Origin: Euryodendron excelsum
Lineage: Eukaryota > Streptophyta > Magnoliopsida > Ericales > Pentaphylacaceae
Assembly (NCBI GenBank): GCA_033060915.1
Contig: CM065378.1
Span: 3,963,001 to 4,027,000, forward strand
Direction of reading: 5' to 3'
Length of the DNA stretch: 64,000 bases
The translations under genes were made by a program, and so were the position numbers. Shown here one piece after another: positions 20,654-31,767 of this stretch. Position 1 is the stretch's first letter; each line of letters starts with the position of its first letter. The notes beneath the pieces were generated by a model. That model saw only the letters and a list, made by a program, of their open reading frames with translations, was not told the DNA's origin and ran no database searches.

Positions 20654-21406
20654 TTGACACCTCATTAATAAAAAAAAATAAACACACAAGATGATGTCAC
20701 ATCCCTTGTATCTTATGTAACTAACTAAATTACGTACTTTTAATAACTAAATTAATATAAGTTATTTAAAACCAACACCATCTGTTTCCATCCTGTATAG
20801 ATTTTCTGCTGAAACAACAAAAGGCAATTGCTTAGGGTTCTTGCCTTGCATCTCCAATGCCGGCCCGCTTTGGCATCGTCTCTTTTGGTTTGTTGCCGAA
20901 AATCAAAGATGTGTATAGCTTCTTCATTTTTTTTTCTTATTAAGTCAAAGGCACCAGCGACTGTACGAAACCTAGAAAGAATGTGCTGACATGTTGCTTG
21001 CAGGAAAACTGCTTCCCCTCTCTTGTACCTTTGAGAATCTGCTAGAGTAATACGGGCACTCTCATAGGTTTGCAATTTCGAGTGGAGTGGTGAGTTGATT
21101 TGGAGATGGGCCCTAATTAGCTTTACACTTTTATTTGGGTGTTATGTGTCTTTGATTTTTGTAACCATCAGATTAAATAACCGGAGAGAGAAGACAATGG
21201 GATGGAAGGCACTGAATTGAGGTCTCATGCGGAACCTTAAGCTTAGACATGGGAACTGACGGCAATCTCCATTAATTTGGAAATAAAAAAATTAAATGAC
21301 TTTTATTAATTTAATTAACAAAACTACCTAGTTTAGTTAGTTACATAAAATATAAGGAATGTGGCTTTATCTTATTTGTTTATTTTTTCATTAATGAAGA
21401 GTCAAT
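20654..21406. mobile_element. Long-TIR element (about 750 bp, TIRs about 105 bp)
   Basis: Left arm 20654-20760 (GTTGACACCTCATTAAT ... ATGTAACTAACTAAAT) and the reverse complement of the right arm 21297-21406 (ATTGACTCTTCATTAAT ... ATGTAACTAACTAAAC) match at most positions. The core (about 20770-21290) is less AT-rich than the arms and codes for nothing I recognise. It abuts the LTR of the Tat element, so one target duplication cannot be verified. Long TIRs suggest a Mutator-like or foldback element; this is inference. Confidence 0.68.
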
Positions 21407-22191
21407 CCCACAATAAAAGAAATGGAGAGGATCAAAATTCCACAATGAATACACACAGGTACACCAAACGATTTTTTGGTTAAGTTTATAAATACATATG
21501 CCCAAACAACTCATTAACATTGAAAGTTTAGAAAATGATTAAAAAATTTAAAAAAAAATCGGGTGTATGCTATATTTAGATGAAGTGAAAATCCTACAAG
21601 AGAAGCTTAATGATGGCCAAGTTAATAATCAAAATATCTCTTTGAATGTTGGAACGCTTCTAGTAGCTGCCCTCAACAAGTCCAACAGGCCCAATGAGTA
21701 TTTTATGTTGGAACTATCATATGCTAAGGCATTGACAGAAAAAATTAAAAAAAAAAATTGTTTGGTAATACTGTTAATTTTTATTTTTTATTGTCATTTT
21801 TTGTGTTTCGTTTTTGTTTTCTTTGTAAAAAAATAAAAACAGAAACGTGTTTGGTAATTCGAACAATACTGTAAATATTTTTAATTTTTATTATTCTATT
21901 GGTATCAATATTAAAAAATTATAAAAAATAACTTATCTGTATAACAAAACACATCACATTTTGAAAATGTCCTACGTGACAATCAATCCAACGGCTGGGA
22001 ACATTTTTCATTCAAATCAACGGCTAAGCCATTATTTTCCTTCTTAACTTTTCATTTTTTATTCCCGGCTAACATGTCAACCATTTTTCTCTTTTTCCTT
22101 TTCTCTTTTTTCTTCTCTACGCATTGCAGTCTTCCTTCCTCTTTTTTCTTTCTTTTGTTTACCAATAGAAAAATCTTGATCGACTCCCCTG
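21407..22191. other. AT-rich spacer with one unassigned ORF
   Basis: It holds an 89-codon plus-strand ORF at 21567-21836. Its first 63 residues look protein-like (DEVKILQEKLNDGQV, GTLLVAALNKSNRPNEYFML) before running into low-complexity hydrophobic sequence. TTTAG just before position 21579 could be a splice acceptor. I do not recognise it. The rest is low complexity. Confidence 0.35.
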
Positions 22192-22199
22192 CCCCCCCG

Positions 22200-22256
<57 letters not shown>
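22192..22256. repeat. Poly-C run followed by (CT)n
   Basis: A run of C from about 22200 to 22233, broken once by G just before it, then CT repeats to about 22256, within a wider pyrimidine-rich stretch (22070-22460). It is a slippage-prone microsatellite, so its length in the assembly may be unreliable. Confidence 0.9.
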
Positions 22257-23311
22257 ATGCGGCAGTGGGCATTAATAGCCACATTTTTCTCTCTTTTTTC
22301 TTTTCTCCTCCTTTCTTTCCGTTTTCTTTGTTTTTCTTCGCTGCTCTTTCTTCCTCTTTTTCATTTTCTTCTTTCGTTTGCATAGAACCTCCCTCTTTAC
22401 AGAGAACCCTCTTCTCTTTTCTCTTGCTTCTTTCCTTTTTCTTTCTTTTTTTTTTCACAGGTCAATGGTCTGTCATGGGCAAACCTCAGACCTCTACAAT
22501 CAATTTTGTCTTCCTTGCAATCAGTTTTTCACTTTCAAACTTCCCAGCCAATCGTGTATGGGTATGTATCAAATAGAGATAAATGTTGAGAGAAAAGGTC
22601 TTCTCACAATACATGCAAACCGGAGGCAAGAGGTAAGCATCCATAGATGCAAACTTCTTTCTCTATTTCTTCTTTTTTTCCTTACCCTTTTCCATTACAA
22701 CCTACGAAGTCCCTTCAAACACCAAATACCAACTCCAAGCCTCCAAAGTCTTTCCAAATGTTGTCTGAGTCCACTTTCTCTCTTAAGCTTTCATTATCAA
22801 AACCACATCTTTCTCTCTGTTTTCAAAAAACACTTTTCATAGCTCACATTTTTTTTTGCTGATTTGTTTCTCTCTACTTATAGGCAAAGAGTATTATATG
22901 AGGGAGGGAGAGAGGAGAAATTGAGATCCGAATCACAGACAAGACTTCATCAGGTATCAATGTGGTTGATTTTCTCATAATTTTTATTGATGGATTTTAT
23001 AGCATTTTGAGGGCTCTCTCTCTCTCTCTCTCTCTCACATCTGATATGCATCATGGTGGGTCTAAGTTCTAATAGTGGGTTACATGTAGAGAGGGAGTGA
23101 AAATGGGAGAGAGCAAATAAGTGTTATTAATGGAGATATTCTGAGTTATTAATGGTGGTGGGCTACGGGTAGAGAGAAGAGACGAAGAGTTGGGAAACTT
23201 TTGTGTTACTAATGGTGGTTACCGTAGACAGAATGAGGGAGAGTAGGGAAATTCTTTGTTATTAATGTTAATTGGGGGGTTACAGTTTAAGATAAGAGAG
23301 AGCATAAGGAT
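22257..23311. other. Pyrimidine-rich spacer, (CT)n and degenerate repeats
   Basis: T/C-rich to about 22860, with frames that only encode Phe/Ser/Leu-rich low-complexity peptides. A (CT)n block lies at about 23014-23036. From 23055 to 23290 loosely repeated blocks contain TTATTAATGGTGGT and AGAGAGGGAGTG. No gene is supported. Confidence 0.5.
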
Positions 23312-24332
23312 TAGAAATGGCAATGAACGGAGAAAAAATGGAGATTTGACAGAATTCATCCCATTTCAGACAGAGATGGAGGTTAAAATAAAAATTCATA
23401 TGGGTATGGAATCGGAGACAGACCAAGTTTTTTTCCCGCCCTGCTTTCTCCGCTTTTACAATTTTTTTAAATTTTTTTATATAAGGTATCTTAGTTGATT
23501 GATTACCTAAAAACTTTTCAGACTTAAGATAATGTTGTTAAAATATGATATTGTAGATAATTTATCCTGATTGTCATCTTACATTAATTTAAACTTAAAT
23601 TTGTAGGAATTGGAACTTACATATTATTATACTGTTGGTTCATATGCATCCTGCAATTTTGCCTTAAAAAATATTCACTGGTCCTATTAGAATATTGAAG
23701 TACCTATTAATGGCTCAGAATGGGAGACCATCGTTTTATTCCTATTCATTGCTCATATAGTCTTTAGTAAAGGTAGTAGAAAAAATTATGGAAGGGAAAA
23801 AAATAAGGAACCGAGTACCAGCAAATTAATTTGGTATAATCTAGGCTTTAAAGAGTAAGAGTGAAGCTACACTATAATAAGTCATGGAAAAGAACAAATT
23901 TGTCCGAGACATTTAGTACTGTTTTCCATTAAAGGAGTGTTGTTGCATGTACGATATATGCAATCCATGTATGTGAAAACTTGTATTTTGAATGTTCAAG
24001 TCCATTGAAGTTGGCTTTAGAGCTTTGAAACCTTATGACAGATTCTTTGATTCCTCAGCCAACTATCAGTTTGTGTATTTTTTTCTTTTTTTTTTCTATT
24101 ATGGGTGGAGGTGGGTTGGGTTGGAAACGGGGATAGGGGTGGAGGTGGGGATGGAGGAAGTCTTATACCATGGAGGCGGGAATGGAGGAAGTCTTGTCCC
24201 CGTGGAGGCAAGAATAGAGGTCAAAATTAATCCCCATGTGAGGATGGAGGTGGGGATGGTAGTGAACTTTTTAGGTGGAGGCAAGGATGAATATCCCAAT
24301 CTCTGTCTCACCCCAGTCCATTGCCATCCCTA
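23312..24332. mobile_element. hAT-like non-autonomous element (about 1.0 kb)
   Basis: Ends are TAGAAATGGCAATG and CATTGCCATCCCTA, inverted with two mismatches and similar to the widespread plant terminus TAGGGATGGCAA. The flanking octamers ataaggat (23304-23311) and atgagaat (24333-24340) agree at six of eight, as expected for an old 8-bp hAT duplication. The interior near the right end is G-rich (GGTGGAGGTGGGG). No transposase is present. Confidence 0.65.
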
Positions 24333-24340
24333 ATGAGAAT

Positions 24341-24659
24341 AAACTAGTCGTTCACTCATGTGTTAATACATATCCATGTGATTTTTATTAATTTTATTTG
24401 TTTTGTGTGTGGTATTGAGAAATATTTACATATATCACATAGTTGCATCAAGTTTTCGCTTTGTATGTACAATAAATAGAGATAAATGCGTGACCATTAT
24501 TTTTAGGTTCAATTTTGTCTATCAAAATTTGATTAAAAAAATTATTTTTTAAATTACATGACCAAACTTAGATGTTGAGGCAACTCCAAAGCTGCAGCGA
24601 CCTTCTAGCTACTGTCAAGGTTTAAATTAACTCAAATCATAGTCAACTTTATCATTTTT
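24341..24659. other. AT-rich spacer, nothing recognised
   Basis: About 320 bases between the hAT-like element and LTR D. No ORF, repeat or RNA gene is seen. Confidence 0.5.
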
Positions 24660-26915
24660 TGTAAAACTCTAACTTGCTTAATGTCATATTTAGTTTAATT
24701 GCATATGCTTTTTTAGCATAATTATACTAATTGAGGAGGTTGATAAGCATGTTTTAATGAGAGCATGTTAGGGAAAGATTATGTTATTTTTTAAGCATAA
24801 TTAATTAGCTTAATCTTGATTAATTAGTTTAATTAATCTATATACTTAGCTTAGTGGTAATGATGATTAATTATACTAATCATGTGAATTAGTGAAGCAA
24901 TGAGATGTAGGTGTGTGCTTCACCTAAGTGAGGTGTGTGCATAAGGTATGTGCTTCATCTAATGGGAGGTGTGTGCTTGTTGCTAGGATTATATGTGTGT
25001 GTGACATGTGGTGGGATAGATACAAGTTCTATCTATAGTTGGTTTCAAGTCATGGAAGGAGAAAGGTGAGAGAAGCTTGTGTAGTAACTGTGTTTGGCAA
25101 AAGAGAAAAGAGAGGAAAAGAAGAGAAGGAAGAAAAGAAGAAAGGATTGAAGGAGGAAGCTTGTGTTTTCATTGTTTGAGATGATGAGTCTCATGTTTAT
25201 ACTTGTTTCATTGCATTTTATTAATTATTCTATGATAGCATATCAATTCATGCTATGGATGTTAAATTGAAGTGAGGAGTGGGAGAATGTTTAGGGTTTC
25301 CAAGTGATTGCCTTGAATTCTTCATGTTATGTATGCTTTAAGCTTAAAGTCTTGTTGGAGACTTTAGAACATCATTTTGGACTTGTAGGAGGATTAAAAG
25401 TGTGAGGATGGTGGCCTTGAGTTGATCAAACTTTGGTGTAAAACATTGCAATTCAGACCAAGTGATGAAGGGCGTCAGTAAGCCGGCTAGTGCGCCTAGT
25501 AGCACGCTCCTCTGGAGAAGGGCGCCGGTAGGTCAGCTAAATGCGCCTAGTGGCGGGCTCCTCTGGTGGGGCGCTTCAGTAGGGCACCTAGTGACGCACT
25601 CCTTTGGCCGATTTTAACTAGTTTGACCCCTATTTTGTATTTTAGTTCCTTGCATTGCATCAGGAACTGTTTAACACTTCTCATTGAGTTCTTAATGTAT
25701 TATTGATATATCATTCCTTATATTTGAGCATTAAAAATTATAAACATGATTAATTATGCATATGCTTCATGAGTTTGATATGGTGATGTGTGATAGGTTT
25801 GAAAGCAGTTCAGAACACTCCGGTTTAACCTAAGGAGTGATTTAATCATAGTTATAAAGCGGTATAAGGTAGGAATATAAGATATTTTTATTCGTATTGA
25901 ATGAATGTCTTGTTATGAATGTTGGGGTTGATTGTGGAGATACGAGATATTCTTATTCATATTGAATGAATGTCTTGTTATGAATGTTAATATTGATTGT
26001 GGGGATATAAGGTATTCTTATTCATATTGAATGAATATCTTGTTATAAATGTTGATGTTGATTGTGGAGATATAAAATATCCTTATTCGTATTGAATGAA
26101 TGTCTTGTTATGAATGTTGGTGTTGATTGTGGAGATATAAAATATTCTTACTCTTATTGAATTGAATGTCTTATTATCTATGTTGATGTTAATTGTTGGA
26201 TTATGAGGTGGCATTGCATACAGTATACATTGTATGCATATCTTACATTGTATGGAGGAGGTTTTGTTGATGTGGGACTAACCTAATATTTAGCCGATGT
26301 GGGGCTAACCTAAGGGGTGTCAATGTAGGACGTCCTTGATAACAAGTCATCGATATATTGGGCTAATGTTATCAAAATAGTGTGCACATATGTGGTGTAT
26401 CATACATTGCATCACAATAGGCATTTCTTATTGTTGACGATAGATTACCTATTGAGGATTAACTCAGTGGTTATTTATCATTCATTCTTTATAAGTATTG
26501 ATTATTTTTGTGAGCACGTTGACATACAACTCATACTCACACAGGATTATCTTGCAGGTGAGATGGAGAGGAAAATTCAGTAGACTGTTGTCGTTGTCAT
26601 TGTTGATGTTGAGTTGAAGAGCTTCGAGAAACTTCATTTGTTGAGTCATAGTCTTTGTACATATTGTTTATTGGATAAGAGTTTTAGAATTTATTTACAT
26701 TTCAGTTTGTAAGTATTATGGATTTAATTTAGTAGTCTTCTTATGATGTATGGTAGATTATGAGATGAGTTTATATATTTAATGATATTGTTTAATTCTT
26801 GTAAGATTTTTATCTTTAGGATTATTACGAGATTTCGCTTATAGGTTAGTGACTTGTGCTATCACACTCACCCTAAGATGGTGTTAATAATATTTGATTA
26901 GGAGTGGGCGTGACA
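24660..26915 (+). mobile_element. Solo LTR D (2.26 kb)
   Basis: Begins TGTAAAACTCTAACTTGC and ends GAGTGGGCGTGACA, flanked by ttttt on both sides. It aligns over its length with LTR E at 29777-31762: shared AGTTTTAATGAGAG, GATGATTAATTAT, GTGTGTGCTTCA and CTAAGGAGTGATT blocks in the same order. It has no coding part. The TGTAAGACCC...GTGACA ends of the family resemble chromovirus-type LTRs, but the lineage is not proven. Confidence 0.82.
25860..26190. repeat. 65-bp tandem array in LTR D
   Basis: About five units contain GAATGAATGTCTTGTTATGA and TTGATTGTGGAGATA. Starts at 25899, 25964 and 26029 give an exact 65-bp period. LTR E has essentially one unit here (31005-31065). Confidence 0.88.
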
Positions 26916-29776
26916 TTTTTGGTCATGTAAGTTGGCTTTTTTTTTTTCGTTTTGTTTTGTTTTGTTTAATACACCTCTTTTATATGTTAAGAACTACTTT
27001 TATTTATTGTATCTAACTTTTAGGTAGATAATGACTTAAAGCAAATGGTAAGAGGAGCTCTCCTTATTCATTTTCTTATTTAACGTACATTTCTTAATAT
27101 GAATTTTTTTTATGCCTCATATGCATTTGTATATATAGGTTCGTTTTCTTCGAAAAAAAAACATCAGTGTTGTGATCCGTAACAAGCATGACTTTAATGT
27201 GATTCATATTCGTAAGGTAAGCTGACAGTCTCATTCACATTCAAGTTGGCAATAAGCTGGACCCTAGAGTCATTGCTCATTATTTTTCTTAATATATTTT
27301 TACTTATGTTTTGAAAGGTAAATGAAGGGGTTAAGGCAATTTCTAAGGGAAAAGAAATGACAAATTATGCTAACAAGTGAAAGAAAAATGCATGCCAAGT
27401 GGTATGATTCTCAAGCATCTTTTAAAGTTTAATTTTGGAGTATGCATAAACTAAACCTCAATTGCATATACCTTTTTTTTTTTTACTCTTTAAGTTTGTA
27501 AAGACATTCATAGTATTTTAAAACTTTAAGTGCATAATGAGTTTTGAGTTTGCATTTTTGTGAAGCATTGTAAACAATTAGTCTATGAAGAAAAGGACAA
27601 AAAAGAACAAAAAGCATTAAAAAAAAAATTGTCCAAGATAATATTTGCATTTTACACGCTAAACGATGTATTATTTATTTGTTACGGAACCATCATATTT
27701 TATCGTGAGATAACATTTTTTTAAAAATAATTAATAATAACTTTTCGGTCTAAATTGACTTTTGGGATTTCCATCCCCGCCTCTAACTAAAATATCCACC
27801 TATATCCTCGCATATAGATTAAATGGGACCTTCATCCCTACCTCCATCTCTGCCTCTGCCCCCAGCCCAAGCCCAAGTTTTTCTTTTTTATCTTTTTGAT
27901 ATAAACAAACAACACAAACCAAGAAAAGGAAAAAAAAAAAAAAAAAAAAAAAAACCTATGGTATCAGGAATATTAATAACATTTTGGATTGCATATATAT
28001 CAAAATAGTGTTATTGTACTGTCAAAAGAAACTAAAACTTAAAATGATAAATTAAAAGCCCATCGAACAACATTTAAAAACTATTGAATATAAGTTAGAC
28101 ACTAATTAACACAAAGCCTAATGATTGTATCGCTAGTGCACCAAACACCAAAATGAATATACTTCAAACTTAATAAGTTGCATAATTTGATAAGAAGCAT
28201 AAATATTTCTATGATTACTAAAACAATAAAAAACTAAAAGCGGCCTATTTAAAAAATAAAAAAAAAATTCTAAAAGCGAGGTAAGCAGGGCAGGAAAGGG
28301 CCAAGGGAAGAACTTAGTCCATCTCCACATGAATTTTCATTTCAACCTCAATCCCCGCCTCCAGCTCCATTTTGTGTCCTTCATCCCTGCCCCAAACAGG
28401 GAGGATACGGTCAAACCTTTACTTGTCCCCGGTCTATTGACATCCCTAAATGTAGATAGGAAGATTAGGTCACACCTTCCGAATTGACATGGTTGGCAAC
28501 GGTGTTGTAAGGGTAAAAACCTCTAGCGTGACAGTGGCAGTCTGTTGATTATAAAAGTATTCAAAAATTAAAAAAATGTTGTGAGATTCAAAGTTTAGTG
28601 TTAGATATGGCATGCAATGAAACTAGCAATATACAAAATAATATAATTGCTTTGGATGTGAATATTTTTTTATTTATTACAAATTGTTCTCTCTTCACAT
28701 TTTGTATTATGAGTATTTACATTATAGTTGTTGGACATATTTTCTAATGAGTTTCATAACTCATTCTATTTATGGGCAAACATTTCAGATAACAAGAAGT
28801 AAACGAAAATGTCATGGGAATAATTACGCCGAACTGGACAGCTGATCAGAAAAGAGACATGTACGTAGCGCAAGATATAATATTAAGGCTAGTTGTGACA
28901 AGCCTTATTTAGTAATATAATCCTTAATCGGTGCAATGTTTTAGTTTCTGTAAGAATGGAACCACAGTTTATTATAATTGGAGTAGTAATTATGTTGGGC
29001 GAACCACAGTTTATTATAATAGGAGTAATAGTTATGATAGGCCAGTTGTCAGTTAGTTTACTTTATAGTTCGTTATTTTATTTATATTTATCATTCACAC
29101 CCCCGTACCTCCTTAGGTGGGGAAAACCATAGTAGGTCAAGTTGTAATTGAGTTATAAATTGAAATATAAGATTTTTCTCATAACTTTATTAATATATGT
29201 TGTGTGTTTGTTATCCTCAAATGGAATGGAATGAAGGGTGTTTAATGTATGATTGAACGAATTATGGTGAGGAACGACAGCTTTGGATTATATTATGCTT
29301 ATAACCCTATGTTAATCACCTTCCCTTTGTTTATGTCAATGATATAATTTCTTCTAATGAAAAGCAAGGTTGGAGGTATAAGAGTTTATATAAAATGAGG
29401 AACTCCTCTTTAGATTTTATGAATGTGTACGAATTAATTGATTTAGAATTGAAAGAAGTATAAAAAAAAAGAAATTCATATATATATATATATATTCGAA
29501 CCACTGTTGATCATATTTCTTTTTATTGAGAAATCAAAAAAGCCATACAAGAATTTTGTTGGGCTTGTTTATATTGTACCTAATCATATGGTATCTAGAA
29601 TGGAGTCGTAATGTGAATGAAGATGTTTAATGAAAATTACTAGCATTAGTCGGCACCTATCCAATTGATGCGGCTTATGCTAGAGCTCCTTATGTTTAAC
29701 AGGGCCGTAAAAATAACTAGTGAAGGATGGCCTATCACGATATGATTGTGAAAGGTTAGCTAAAAATAAGTTAAGA
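26916..29776. other. Spacer between LTRs D and E
   Basis: Mostly AT-rich. It holds an orphan exon-like chain (27024-27380), a poly-A run near 27929-27953, a (TA)n tract near 29481-29496, and a right end resembling the hAT-like family (ATTGACATCCCTA at 28435-28447, preceded by CCCCGCC-rich sequence from about 28265) whose left end I cannot place. A 42-bp tandem duplication (AACCACAGTTTATTATAAT) lies near 28968-29040. Confidence 0.45.
27024..27380 (+). pseudogene. Orphan exon-like chain (three small phase-0 blocks)
   Basis: Three blocks have AG before and, for the first two, GT after: 27024-27047 (VDNDLKQM), 27139-27216 (begins VRFLRKKNISVVI) and 27318-27380 (VNEGVKAISKGKEM, then stop). All are multiples of three and stay in one frame when joined. 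I do not recognise the product. It could be the tail of a host gene cut by LTR D, or chance in AT-rich DNA. Confidence 0.25.
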
Positions 29777-31762
29777 TGTAAGACCCTATCTTGCTTATTA
29801 TCACATTTAGTTTAAATTCATATGTTGTAGTGCATGATTACCTTAATCAAAGAGCTTGAGTAACAAGTTTTAATGAGAGTATGTCATGTGGAGAGTATTT
29901 TATTCTTAAACATGATTAATTAGCTTAATTAACCTTTATACTTAGTTTAATATTAATGATGATTAATTATTATAAGTGTGTTTAATTATGTTAATGAGAA
30001 TTATTAATTAAAAAAGGTGAAACAAGGAGGTGCTACGTGTGCTTGTGTGTGACAGCCATCAAGGTATATATATAAGGTGTGTGCTTCATTGCCAATGTGT
30101 GTGTGTATTAGATATAAGTTGTATCTATAATTTGCTTTAAGTCAAGGGAGGAGAGAAGAGAGAGGAGAAAGGTGCTTATGTAGTTCCTTATGCTTGGCAA
30201 GAAAGAAAGTGAGAAAAAAGGAAAAGAAAAATAAGAGAAGAAGAGGAGATTGAATGATTGTGTTAGATACAAGTTGTGTACTTTTGATTTGAGGTGAGGA
30301 ATCTCAAGTCCATGTTTGTTTGCATGTATTTAATTATTTATTGCATGTAAACAGACATTGCATGCTTTATAATTGTGGAATTGAATTCAATAATTTGGAA
30401 TTAAAGTTGGAGACCAAGGATTGTTAATGTTTTAATGTTTTGAAGTCTTGTTTGAGACTTTAAAACTTCATTCTAGGTTTTAGAAGACTTAAAATTGTGT
30501 TCGAGTTGGAAGAGAGGCTTAAAACTATGATTTAGAAACATCATTTTTGAACCTAGAAAGAATGAGGGGTGTCACAGCAAAGTTGATAGTGCCTAGTGGC
30601 GCAAGGTGTTGGAGAAGAGTGCCTAGTGGCGTGGGTCCCTGGTGAGGGCCAGCTTATTGGCCAAGCACGCTAGGGCATGCTTAAGGGGTGCATTGGTAGC
30701 CTTTTGGCTGGTATTTGCTTTGTTCTTTGTTTTGTATCATATTTTCACACATTGCATTGGTTGATTTAACACCCATGTTTATGAATTGGCACAAGAGTTA
30801 ACACTTCTCATTTGGCCTTCTAATATGTTATTGATGGATCATTTCTTATATTTGTGCATTATAAGTCATGAACATACATTGATTACGCATATGTTTCATA
30901 AGTTTGACGTGATGATGTACGATAGATTCAGAAGCAACCAAAGACATTCTAGTTTAACCTAAGGAGTGATTCAACTTTGCTTACGTAGCGAATTAAGGTG
31001 GGGGTTAAGATATTCTTACTATTATTGAATTGAATGTTTTATTATTGGTATTGGTGAAGGTGATGGTTATGAAGTGATATTAAATACAATATACATTGTA
31101 TGTATAATTTGCATTGACCTGGTGAGATTAAGTCACAATGGACTAACCTAAAGAATGTCATAGTGAACATTCATAGATAACATGCCAGTCATGAATTGGG
31201 TGATGTTATCAAAAAGGTGAGCATATGTGGTGACGTTAAACATTGCATCACAAGAAGCATTGCATTTCATGAGGCATTCCTCATTGGTGTTGGTGACAGG
31301 TGTATGATTAATTATCATTGAAAAGTGGATTATGGATTGGTGACTGATTCAATGTTTATCTATCATTCATTATTTATGAGTTTGATTATCTTACTGAGCA
31401 CGTTGATATGAAGCTCACAACCACACATGTCGTTTGACAAGGTCATGGTAATGATGTCCAGTCCACTTCTACCGATGTTGAGGTAACGAGCTTTAGAGAT
31501 CTCTTCTAGTCGAGTCATAGTCATGCACATATTCTATATTTTGGAGAAGCATGTTTTGGGAGTTTGTTTACATCTTTATCTTGTAAATATGTGTGAGTTG
31601 GGTTAATGCTCTTTCTCATGTACGTATAACGTGTTGTTTATTTCTTTATAAGATTAATATCTTTGGGTTTGTTAGTAGGTGATGTTCATATGAAGGCGAC
31701 CTGTGCAATCATACTCATCCTAAGAAAGTGTTAATAGCACCTGATTAGGTGTGGGTGTGACA
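29777..31762 (+). mobile_element. Solo LTR E (1.99 kb) with perfect TAAGA duplication
   Basis: Begins TGTAAGACCCTATCTTGC and ends GTGTGGGTGTGACA, with TAAGA on both sides (29772-29776 and 31763-31767). It is a relative of LTR D. A TATATATATAAGG box lies near 30066. No internal retrotransposon sequence remains, so it arose by LTR-LTR recombination. Confidence 0.88.
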
Positions 31763-31767
31763 TAAGA

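Noticed and set aside
22052..22862. Several ORFs rich in Phe/Ser/Leu or Lys/Glu
   Set aside because: Low-complexity products of pyrimidine-rich DNA and the poly-C/(CT)n tract.
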